A stretch of 35,598 bases of DNA from Oceanicola sp. 22II-s10i (GTDB lineage: Bacteria > Pseudomonadota > Alphaproteobacteria > Rhodobacterales > Rhodobacteraceae), in contig NZ_AQQU01000021.1 in the NCBI RefSeq assembly GCF_002210105.1, positions 1 through 35,598 of the forward strand, read 5' to 3'. Under the pieces are notes generated by a model. That model was not told the DNA's origin. It saw nothing but the letters and a program-made list of their open reading frames with translations, and ran no database searches. The position numbers and the translations under genes were made by a program. Shown here in pieces: positions 16,215 to 23,704 of the stretch (position 1 is the stretch's first letter; the number at the start of each line of letters is the position of its first letter).

Positions 16215-16391
16215 TCACCGCGGAAGGGAGTTCAGCGTGCCGCAGCTGCGGCAGATCGCAGTCACCGGCCTTGCGAAGGTGTAGTGGTGACCACGGGCAA
16301 AGCGAACGTGTATCTGCGTTTCACTCTGGCGGCCGAGCAGCTTGAAGCAGCCGCTGCAGCGCCAGTCGTGGTGATGAGTTTTCCGGGCCAT
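16215..16391 (-). CDS. Com-like zinc-ribbon protein
   Basis: A 58-aa protein with two CxxC knuckles (C12-x-x-C15 and C47-x-x-C50) and the phrase CSGCFKLLG ... CRSCGTLN, which closely resembles Mu Com and the Com-like phage proteins (C..CGKLL...C..CGTLN). Mu Com is an RNA-binding translational activator. A good AGGAGG site lies 5 nt before the ATG at 16391; the longer frame upstream overlaps the preceding gene and has no such signal. It lies 85 bp after the 708-aa gene and 123 bp before the sigma-like gene, whose start is buried in a hairpin. Confidence 0.75.
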   Translation of the reverse strand: MARKTHHHDWRCSGCFKLLGRQSETQIHVRFARGHHYTFARPVTAICRSCGTLNSLPR

Positions 16392-16476
16392 GTCGCCTCC
16401 TGACGTTGAATGACGCCTTGTGGCCCGGACCTGTGTGGAGGGTATCGCGGCACAGTCTGGAGAAAGTCTGGAGGCT

Positions 16477-18603
16477 TCAGGTCTTGAGCCGCCACCAGCC
16501 ACCGATCTCGCCTTTCTCGACATACGTATCGAACACCAGCTTTCGCCGGGCGCCCGTGAAGACCTCCCGAGGCGATCGCGCGGACGATCCGTCTGTCAGC
16601 GTCTTGCTGTGGACATCCTTTTCTCCGGAGTTCCAGGCGCTGGCCAGAGCTTCGAAGAACCTGATCTGCACCGCAGTGTTGAGCGTGAGCGGTTCGTGCC
16701 ACGGCGTCAGAAGCGTACCGACATGATTGTCCTTGCGAGCCACGCGAGGTGAATGCGTCCCCATGCGCAGGCTCCTCTCCTCGGAGAACCTCGCGAGCAT
16801 CCTGTCACGGCCCTCAGCGGCATCAGCCTCTGAATTCCAGATGTCCGTGACGGGAATTGCGATATTCTCGACCAGAAACCGTGGGGCCTCTGTACCCGCA
16901 CAGAGAACGATGCCGGGCCCTGCTGCGTCACGCGAACGAAGTTCGGTCTCGATCCCCTGCATGGCCCGCAGGTCGTCCAGCCTACGGGCCAGGTAGACTG
17001 GAATGGCTCGGCCGTTGTCCTTCACAGAGCCCAGAGCATAGAGGTTCGGCTCGATCTCGCGGACATCCGCGACGTCGAGATATCGTGTCAGCTCTGTTGC
17101 GATGAACTCACGACACCAGCCCGGCTCGAGACGATACCGGGTGAATGCTTTCGCCTCCGGACTGAACGACTCCTCATCTGAAACCTCCGCCTCGATGACC
17201 TGGTCGTCTTCTCTGTCCTGCAATGTGAGTGTCTGACGTCGGCTCTGCTTCAGGAAGCCTTTTGCAAGGAGGCCGTCTATCGTGAGGCCGAACTCGGCAA
17301 TCTGGAGTCCCGTCACAACGTCCTCACCGAGTTCGAAAAGGCGCAGCAATCCCGGGAAGATTGCGACAGTCTCCTGCTGATCCGGCGGGGTCACTTCCCG
17401 CATGATCTTCCAAGCCCTCAGCAGCCCGAGACCCAGTTCGCGCAGTCTGCGATCCTTGTGTCCCAGCACATCGGAGGCGTTGGCGCCCATGACGGTGATC
17501 TTGAATGTCCTCAGGCGGGCCACATCCGGAAGTCGGTACCCGACCGAGATGACGACACGGTTGATGCCGGCCCGGCCGCGAAACCGCAGGGCTCCGGACA
17601 GGTAGCGCGAGGCAAGCCTGCCGATATCGTCCTCCTTCGTGACCTTAAGTGACACACGACGTGCGAAGCTGCCGAGCAGCAGTTCAAATTCAGTGACAAC
17701 AGCCGACTCGATCTGGATATCCGCGATATCCGGGCAGCAAAGCTCGAAGGATCTGGTGAACCGCGAGAGGTCGAATATCCTTTCGGACAGGGGCCGTTCC
17801 GAGACGTTCTGCTTCAGCACGACTTCGGCGAATGCATTCGCGACCGTGTGTCGTTCGCGGAAGCTGACGCCCAGAACCTCGATCCTGCGGGCACCGGGAG
17901 TATAGACGAGCTTGATCTCGTCCTGAGGCCGGAAATACAGAGGCTTGCGAGTTCCATCAGGCTGGTGCGCGTAGACGGAGGACATATGGGCACCGTGCCT
18001 GGCGAACAGCATGACCGACGCCGGATACTTCCTGTTGGCTTCGAGTTCGATCGCTGAGACACGGGGAGAGTCCCCCAGCTTAAGCACTTCTGTCAGCCGG
18101 AGAACGAGCATCGGCAAGTCGATTTCGGATACCTTTGCGGGGAGTTCTTCTTCCAGATCAAGCGCAAAGGTGGAATAGACCCCGGACCGTTCCCGGTCCC
18201 TTCGCACGTGATAGTAGCTTTCCGCGTCCTGGAATAATGTGGGCAGATTGACGAATGTCCAACAGCTTCTGCCGATCTCGTCGAACTGGGTCAGGAGGAA
18301 TCGAGACTGCTCCTCGGTGCCCCCGCCGGCGACCACCGTCTGGATCGCTTCGTCGCCGACATCGCCCGAGAGCTCCACGACCCTGACGCTCTGCGCCTCG
18401 ATGATTTCGAGCAGTTCGGCATCCAGATCACAGATGTCATGATCCTCGAGGCGAGCCTCGGACGTGCCATCCAGCGACGCAACATCGAAACTGCGGTTGG
18501 CGCCAACCTCGCCTGACGGCATCACCAGGTTCAGGAACTCGGCGGCGAGCCTTGCCGGAATGTCTTCCAGAATGAGGCGGGTATTTGGACCGATCGACGC
18601 CAT
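16477..18603 (-). CDS. Unknown 708-aa protein, first gene of the phage-type operon
   Basis: A long, clean ORF with a good GGAG site 6-7 nt before its ATG. I do not recognise the family. No signal peptide, membrane helix, P-loop or obvious nuclease motif is visible. The sequence is soluble, mixed alpha/beta and acidic near the N-terminus. Residues near 390-440 (LGLGLLRAWKIMREVTPPDQQE) and the last 90 residues (FEALASAWNSGEKDVHSKTL ... GARRKLVFDTYVEKGEIGGWWRL) could be helical DNA- or protein-binding parts. It leads the operon and sits next to a divergent recombinase cassette, a position often used for cargo, regulatory or anti-phage genes. A 14-bp inverted repeat overlaps its leader. Confidence 0.85.
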   Translation of the reverse strand: MASIGPNTRLILEDIPARLAAEFLNLVMPSGEVGANRSFDVASLDGTSEARLEDHDICDLDAELLEIIEAQSVRVVELSGDVGDEAIQTVVAGGGTEEQSRFLLTQFDEIGRSCWTFVNLPTLFQDAESYYHVRRDRERSGVYSTFALDLEEELPAKVSEIDLPMLVLRLTEVLKLGDSPRVSAIELEANRKYPASVMLFARHGAHMSSVYAHQPDGTRKPLYFRPQDEIKLVYTPGARRIEVLGVSFRERHTVANAFAEVVLKQNVSERPLSERIFDLSRFTRSFELCCPDIADIQIESAVVTEFELLLGSFARRVSLKVTKEDDIGRLASRYLSGALRFRGRAGINRVVISVGYRLPDVARLRTFKITVMGANASDVLGHKDRRLRELGLGLLRAWKIMREVTPPDQQETVAIFPGLLRLFELGEDVVTGLQIAEFGLTIDGLLAKGFLKQSRRQTLTLQDREDDQVIEAEVSDEESFSPEAKAFTRYRLEPGWCREFIATELTRYLDVADVREIEPNLYALGSVKDNGRAIPVYLARRLDDLRAMQGIETELRSRDAAGPGIVLCAGTEAPRFLVENIAIPVTDIWNSEADAAEGRDRMLARFSEERSLRMGTHSPRVARKDNHVGTLLTPWHEPLTLNTAVQIRFFEALASAWNSGEKDVHSKTLTDGSSARSPREVFTGARRKLVFDTYVEKGEIGGWWRLKT

Positions 18604-18614
18604 GGCATTCTCCG

Positions 18615-18628
18615 ATATTGGTCAATAT
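18615..18628. promoter_or_regulatory. Inverted repeat in the leader of the 708-aa gene
   Basis: ATATTG-GT-CAATAT, two 6-bp arms with a 2-bp spacer, starts 11 bp upstream of the start codon and abuts its ribosome site. It is AT-rich against a GC-rich background. It could be an operator for a repressor controlling the leftward operon, or a -10-like region. No binding protein is assigned. Confidence 0.4.
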
Positions 18629-18881
18629 TAGCTTCAACTGAAATTGCCGAAACTACTTTTGTCCCATTCGCACATCGATGTCGGCTTTTGACATGCATGA
18701 ACCCCTTGAACCCATGCCACTTGTCCCCAGTCGAGCGCCGTGCCGAACTCTGCCGCCTGCTCGCACTCAGCCTTGTCCGACTGCACCGGAGAAATTTGCC
18801 GGACGGCTCAGATGCCAGCGGAATGCCCCTACACAACTCGTCCGACCAGAGCGGTACTGCGCCTCCCCGAAGGAGGAACGC
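18629..18881. other. Divergent promoter region between the phage-type operon and the recombinase cassette
   Basis: About 250 bp without a convincing gene. A TTGACA hexamer occurs on the plus strand (18690-18695), but no clear -10 follows at the right spacing. Short ORFs here are extensions of the downstream genes in other frames. This is a plausible place for promoters in both directions and possibly for the recombinase attachment site. Confidence 0.4.
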
Positions 18882-19337
18882 ATGACCGAACACGACCCCA
18901 TCCCCGCGCGCCTGGCCGCGCTGAAGACCACCTCGACCAGGGACCTGAAACAGCAGTGGCGGGACCTGTTCGACAGCGAGCCGCCGCCCTTCAACCGACG
19001 CTATCTCGAGAGCCGCCTCGCCTACCGTATCCAGGAACTCGCCCATGGCGGGCTGAAACCGGAGACGATCCGGCGGCTGGAACGGCTGGGCGAGGAACTC
19101 GACGGCGGCGACAAGAAGAAGCGCGGCATCCGCGCCGACCGCGACCGACCCATCACGGGCACGCGCCTGCTGCGCGAGTGGCAGGGCGTCGAACAGATCG
19201 TCACTGTCACCGCGGACGGCTTCGAGTGGCAGGGGCGGCCCTACAAGTCGCTGTCCGCCATCGCGCGGGCCATCACCGGCACGCGCTGGAACGGCTGGGT
19301 CTTCTTCGGGCTCAAGAACCACAGGGGGCGGACATGA
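18882..19337 (+). CDS. DUF2924 domain protein
   Basis: A 151-aa protein with the DUF2924 pattern: LKTTSTRDLKQQWRDLFDSEPPPFNRRYLESRLAYRIQELAHGGL, then GTRLLREWQGVEQIVTVTADGFEWQGRPYKSLSAIARAITGTRWNGWVFFGL. The C-terminal part resembles the short DNA-binding-like domain with GxPY/RPYKSLSAIARxITG seen in restriction and recombination proteins. Family function is not established, but it occurs next to serine recombinases in alphaproteobacterial phage-like islands. A perfect AGGAGG lies 5 nt before the ATG. Its stop overlaps the recombinase start (ATGA), so the two are translated together. Confidence 0.9.
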   Translation: MTEHDPIPARLAALKTTSTRDLKQQWRDLFDSEPPPFNRRYLESRLAYRIQELAHGGLKPETIRRLERLGEELDGGDKKKRGIRADRDRPITGTRLLREWQGVEQIVTVTADGFEWQGRPYKSLSAIARAITGTRWNGWVFFGLKNHRGRT

Positions 19338-20659
19338 CAAAGCCGCCCGAAAAAACCAAGGCCGTCCGCAAGCTGCGCTGCGCGGTCTACACCCGGAAAT
19401 CCTCCGAGGAAGGGCTGGAGCAGGAGTTCAACAGCCTCCACGCCCAGCGCGAGGCATGCGAAGCCTACATCGCCAGCCAGCGGTCCGAGGGCTGGGTACT
19501 GGTCCGCGATCAGTATGACGACGGCGGCATCTCGGGCGGCACGCTGGAGCGGCCAGGCCTGCAGCGGCTGCTGGAGGACATCGAGGACGGGCTGGTCGAC
19601 GTGGTCGTGGTCTACAAGATCGACCGCCTCAGCCGCTCGCTGGCCGACTTCGCCAAGCTGGTCGAGGTATTCGACCGGAACGGGGTGACCTTCGTCTCGG
19701 TGACGCAGTCGTTCAACACCACCACGTCCATGGGTCGGCTGACGCTGAACATTCTGCTCTCCTTCGCCCAGTTCGAGCGGGAGGTCACGGCCGAACGCAT
19801 CCGCGACAAGGTCGCCGCCAGCCGGAAGAAGGGCATGTGGATGGGCGGCGTCCCGCCCTACGGCTACCGCGTCGAGAACCGGAAGCTGGTGATTGACGAC
19901 GAGCATGCCGAGCATGTCCGCTGGATCTTCGTCCGCTTCCTCGAGATCGGGTCCTGTACGGAACTGGCGCGGGAGGTCGGCGCACGCGGCATTCGGACCC
20001 CGCGCGGCAACCGGATCGACAAGAAATACATCTATCGGATGCTCAGCAACCGCGCCTACATCGGCGAAGCCGTCCACAAGGGCGACAGCTATCCCGGCGA
20101 GCATGACGCCATCGTCGACCGCGAAACGTGGGACCGTGTCCATGCGATCCTGCAGGAGAGCCCGCGCAAGCGCGCCGCACGGACCCGCGCCGAAACACCG
20201 GCGATGCTGAAGGGACTGCTGTTCGGTCCCGACGGCGCCGCTTTCTCGCCGACGCACACCCGCAAGGGCGACAGGCTCTACCGCTACTACGTCAGCCAGA
20301 CCGTGCTGAAACACGGCGCCGGATCATGCCCGGTGGGCCGCGTGCCCGCAGGCGAGATCGAGGCTGCCGTCATCGACCAGCTTCGCGCCGTGTTCCGCCA
20401 GCCCGAGATCGTGGCGGGGACATGGAAGGCGGCGCGCCCCCACGCCGAAGACATCACCGAGGCCGACGCACGGTCAGCGCTTCACCAGCTCGATCCGTTG
20501 TGGGACGAGCTTTTCCCTGCCGAGCAGGCGCGCATCGTCACGCTGCTGGTCGAGCGCGTGGACATCGGCACGGACGGTCTCAATGTACGCCTGCGCATCG
20601 ACGGGCTCAGCGGACTAGCCCGCGAGATGCTGGCCGGTGGCATCGAGGCCGCGGCATGA
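19334..20659 (+). CDS. Large serine recombinase (integrase type)
   Basis: A 441-aa serine recombinase. Catalytic domain at residues 10-160: VYTRKSSEEG with the nucleophilic Ser, the long-hairpin QYDDGGISGGTLERPGLQRLL, VVYKIDRLSRSLADF, and FAQFEREVTAERIRDKVAASRKKG. The recombinase domain follows (GGVPPYGYRV, then NRIDKKYIYRMLSNRAYIGEAVHKG). The zinc-ribbon region (GLLFGPDGAAFSPTHTRKGDRLYRYYVSQ ... GSCPVG) keeps the surrounding motif but has lost the usual CxxC pairs, and there is no long coiled coil. It probably integrates the element. The ATG at 19334 is coupled to DUF2924; the much longer upstream extension in this frame is antisense-like noise over that gene. Confidence 0.92.
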   Translation: MTKPPEKTKAVRKLRCAVYTRKSSEEGLEQEFNSLHAQREACEAYIASQRSEGWVLVRDQYDDGGISGGTLERPGLQRLLEDIEDGLVDVVVVYKIDRLSRSLADFAKLVEVFDRNGVTFVSVTQSFNTTTSMGRLTLNILLSFAQFEREVTAERIRDKVAASRKKGMWMGGVPPYGYRVENRKLVIDDEHAEHVRWIFVRFLEIGSCTELAREVGARGIRTPRGNRIDKKYIYRMLSNRAYIGEAVHKGDSYPGEHDAIVDRETWDRVHAILQESPRKRAARTRAETPAMLKGLLFGPDGAAFSPTHTRKGDRLYRYYVSQTVLKHGAGSCPVGRVPAGEIEAAVIDQLRAVFRQPEIVAGTWKAARPHAEDITEADARSALHQLDPLWDELFPAEQARIVTLLVERVDIGTDGLNVRLRIDGLSGLAREMLAGGIEAAA

Positions 20660-21057
20660 CCCGCGGGGCGCCGATGCCGGACACCGTAACGCTCCATGTC
20701 CCGTTCCGCGTCGTAAAGCGCGGCGGGCGGAAGGAGATGCAGATGCCCGAGGGCGCCACGCAACCGCGGCGGACGGACAACACGCTGGTTAAGGCGTTGG
20801 CCCGCGCGTTCCGCTGGAAGCGGATGCTGGAGTCGGGCGAGTTCGCGTCGATTTCCGAGCTGGCTGAGAAGGAAGGGATCGCCTTCACTTACATGGCCCG
20901 GGTCCTGCGCCTGACCCTGCTGGCGCCAGACATCGTTGAGGCGATCCTGGACGGAAGGCAGCGGCCGGAGGTGACACTGGCGCGGGTGCTGGAGCCGTTC
21001 CCGGTGGAGTGGATGAGCCAAGGCGCGGCAATCGAGCTCGACCGCAATCATTCGTAG
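20656..21057 (+). CDS. HTH protein of the recombinase cassette
   Basis: A 133-aa protein starting with an ATG that overlaps the recombinase stop (ATGA). After a basic N-terminus (FRVVKRGGRKEMQMPEG) comes a helical DNA-binding-like region: LVKALARAFRWKRMLESGEFASISELAEKEGIAFTYMARVLRLTLLAPDIVEAILDGRQRPEVTL. This resembles the ParB/KorB-type HTH. The same trio of DUF2924, recombinase and HTH recurs, in my recollection, in alphaproteobacterial islands. It may help the recombinase choose direction or site, but this is inference. Confidence 0.8.
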   Translation: MTRGAPMPDTVTLHVPFRVVKRGGRKEMQMPEGATQPRRTDNTLVKALARAFRWKRMLESGEFASISELAEKEGIAFTYMARVLRLTLLAPDIVEAILDGRQRPEVTLARVLEPFPVEWMSQGAAIELDRNHS

Positions 21058-21211
21058 CCGCCACAGCGTTCTCGCAACGTAAGCCACTGGCACTTCATGG
21101 CAGTTGGCGCTGGAAGGCGACCCTCTCGATCGCTACTCTGGCCCGGAAAATCACAATCAACCCGAAGAGCCCTCATGGCCTTCTTCGACGACATGGGGCC
21201 GAAAAGTCGAA
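21058..21211 (+). promoter_or_regulatory. Presumed promoter region of the type I R-M operon
   Basis: 154 bp between the recombinase cassette and hsdM. No clear sigma-70 hexamers or terminator are seen. The frame upstream of the chosen hsdM ATG is open to 21104, but those codons do not resemble HsdM. Confidence 0.35.
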
Positions 21212-23704
21212 ATGGCAGTCAAGAAATCAGATCTTTATTCCTCGCTCTGGGCATCATGCGACGAGCTCCGCGGCGGAATGGATGCGAGTCAATACAAAGA
21301 CTATGTCCTGTTCATGCTGTTTATCAAATATGTCTCTGACAAATATGGGGACAGCAATGATCTCGAGCCACCAATCATCATTCCGAAGGGCGCGAGCTTC
21401 AGTGACATGGCGGCCCTTACGGGAAATCCGAATATTGGGGATCTGATCAATACGCAGGTGATTCAGCCGCTCGTTGATGCCAACGAGATGCTGGCGCGAA
21501 CGGATTTTCCCGACTTCAACGATCCGAACAAACTTGGTGAAGGCAATGACCGTGTTGACCGGCTTGGTCGTCTGATTTCCATTTTCTCGAGCCCGGATCT
21601 GAATTTCGCGAAGAACCGAGCGGACCATGACGATATTCTGGGCGACGCCTATGAATACCTCATGCGCCATTTCGCGACCGAAAGCGGCAAGAGCAAGGGG
21701 CAGTTCTACACCCCGTCGGAGGTCAGCCGGATCATCGCCAAGGTGATCGGTATCTCGCCGAAGAACACCGTTGCTGGAACCACCGCATATGACCCCACAT
21801 GCGGATCGGGCTCTCTGCTCCTCAAGGTTGCGGCCGAGGCGGGCAAGCGAATCACGCTCGAAGGCCAGGAAAAGGACGTGACCACCGCCGGTCTCGCCCG
21901 CATGAACATGATCCTGCACGACTTCCCGACGGCAAAGATCGTGGCGGGCAACACCCTGACGACCCCCAAGTTCCTCGAGGGGGAGCGCCTGCGGACATAC
22001 GACTACGTCGTCGCCAATCCGCCGTTCTCGGACAAGGCATGGAGCACCGGCTTCAGCTATGACGAAAAGGGCGCCATTACGGACAAGCATAAGCGGTTCG
22101 AATGGGGCGCTCCGCCCAAGAAACAGGGCGATTACGCCTATCTGCTGCACATCATCCGCACCATGAAAAGCAGCGGCAAGGCCGCCTGCATTCTTCCCCA
22201 TGGCGTGCTGTTCCGTGGCAATGCCGAGGCCGACCTGCGCGAGGCGCTGATCAAGTCCGGCTACCTCAAGGCGATCATCGGTCTGCCGCCAAACCTGTTC
22301 TTTGGCACGGGCATACCGGCTTGCATCGTCGTTCTCGGCAAGGAAAATGCCACCGCCCGGCGGGGGATCTTCATGATCGACGCGTCCAAGGGGTTCCGCA
22401 AGGACGGAGCCAAGAACCGCCTGCGCGAGCAGGACATCCACCGCATCGTCGACACCTACCGCAAGGGCGCGGACGCGCCGGGCTATGCCCGCATGGTGCC
22501 CTTTGACGAAATCGCCGACCCGCGCAACGCGTTCAACCTCAACCTGGCGCGCTACATCGACACCTCGGAGCCCGAGGATATCCACGACATCGACGCGCAT
22601 CTGCAGGGCGGCATCCCGAAACGGGACATCGACGCGCTGCAAGGCTGGTGGAAGGTCATGCCGTCTCTGCGCGGAGAGCTCTTCGAAGATCTCCGGCCAG
22701 GATACCTCTCACTGACCCGCCCGATCGCCGAGGTGAAGGCGGGCATCGAGGAGCATGAGGAATTCCGTACCTTCACCGCCGCAGCCGCAGGAACCTTCGC
22801 CGCTTGGCGTGGCAGGGCCGATACGGCCTGCCGGGCTTTCGCGCCCGGTGACCAGCCGAAGGAAATGATCGAAACCATTTCCGAGGACCTGCTCGAGGCC
22901 TTCCGCAAGGTGCCTCTGGTCGACCCTTATGACGTGTACCAGCACCTGATGGACTACTGGGCCGAGGCGCTGCAGGACGATTCCTATGTCATCGCCGCCA
23001 CCGGATGGGTCGCAGGCGCCCAGCCGCGCGAGATCGTCAAGCGCAAGAATAAGGACGGCAAGCTCGCCTGGCCCGAGCCCGGCGATTACGTCATCGGGCG
23101 GCGGCGGTTCACCTCGGACCTGATCCCGGCCCGCCTGATGGTGGCGCGGTTCTTCGCGGCGGAGCAGGGCGAGATCGATGCCTTCGACGTGCGGATCGCG
23201 GAACTGGAGCAGGACCTTGCCGAGAAGCTCGAAGAAGGCATGGGCGAAGAGGGTCTGCTGGCCGAGGTGATCGAGGGCGAAGGTGACAAGCAGAAGATCA
23301 CAGCGCAGGCGCTGAAGGCCCGGCTGAAGGAAATCGGCCGCGATCCGGACCTCGTTGACGAACGGCAGGCGCTCGAAGCCTACCAGAGAGTGATGATCGC
23401 GCTCGACGCCACGAAGAAAAAGCGCAAGGCGGCTAACGATGCCCTATGGAAAAAGGTGCACGACCGCTATGGCACGCTGACCGAGGATGAGGCCAAGATG
23501 CTGGTGGTCGCGGACAAGTGGCTCGACACGATCGAGGCCCGCGTAACCGATGAGGTGGCGCATATGGCGCAAGCCCTGTCCACGCGGGTCAAGGGGCTGG
23601 CCGAACGCTATGCCATGCCGCTGCCCAAACTGGAGGAAGAGGGCGATGTGCTGGCCGCCCGTGTCGCAACCCATCTGAAGGCGATTAGGGCCGCATGGAA
23701 CTGA
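21212..23704 (+). CDS. hsdM: Type I restriction-modification system, modification subunit
   Basis: An 830-aa HsdM. The N-terminal helical domain begins AVKKSDLYSSLWASCDELRGGMDASQYKDYVLFMLFIKYVSDKYG. The N6-adenine methyltransferase core follows with KGQFYTPSEVSRII (near 163), the SAM-binding DPTCGSGSLLLK (near 194) and the catalytic NPPF (near 269). The C-terminal 300 residues are long and charged, with coiled-coil character. It methylates adenine in the bipartite site chosen by HsdS and is also needed for restriction. ATG 21212 is chosen because the protein then starts as other HsdMs do, though the ribosome site is weak. The 5' part is much lower in GC than the middle (see findings). It overlaps hsdS by 10 nt. 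Confidence 0.95.
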   Translation: MAVKKSDLYSSLWASCDELRGGMDASQYKDYVLFMLFIKYVSDKYGDSNDLEPPIIIPKGASFSDMAALTGNPNIGDLINTQVIQPLVDANEMLARTDFPDFNDPNKLGEGNDRVDRLGRLISIFSSPDLNFAKNRADHDDILGDAYEYLMRHFATESGKSKGQFYTPSEVSRIIAKVIGISPKNTVAGTTAYDPTCGSGSLLLKVAAEAGKRITLEGQEKDVTTAGLARMNMILHDFPTAKIVAGNTLTTPKFLEGERLRTYDYVVANPPFSDKAWSTGFSYDEKGAITDKHKRFEWGAPPKKQGDYAYLLHIIRTMKSSGKAACILPHGVLFRGNAEADLREALIKSGYLKAIIGLPPNLFFGTGIPACIVVLGKENATARRGIFMIDASKGFRKDGAKNRLREQDIHRIVDTYRKGADAPGYARMVPFDEIADPRNAFNLNLARYIDTSEPEDIHDIDAHLQGGIPKRDIDALQGWWKVMPSLRGELFEDLRPGYLSLTRPIAEVKAGIEEHEEFRTFTAAAAGTFAAWRGRADTACRAFAPGDQPKEMIETISEDLLEAFRKVPLVDPYDVYQHLMDYWAEALQDDSYVIAATGWVAGAQPREIVKRKNKDGKLAWPEPGDYVIGRRRFTSDLIPARLMVARFFAAEQGEIDAFDVRIAELEQDLAEKLEEGMGEEGLLAEVIEGEGDKQKITAQALKARLKEIGRDPDLVDERQALEAYQRVMIALDATKKKRKAANDALWKKVHDRYGTLTEDEAKMLVVADKWLDTIEARVTDEVAHMAQALSTRVKGLAERYAMPLPKLEEEGDVLAARVATHLKAIRAAWN

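Noticed and set aside
18740..19333. In-frame upstream extension of the 441-aa recombinase
   Set aside because: It overlaps the DUF2924 gene, which has a perfect ribosome site, and the recombinase fold begins only after the ATG at 19334.
21254..22642. 462-codon frame antisense to hsdM
   Set aside because: Same GC-driven shadow; the sense strand carries conserved methyltransferase motifs.
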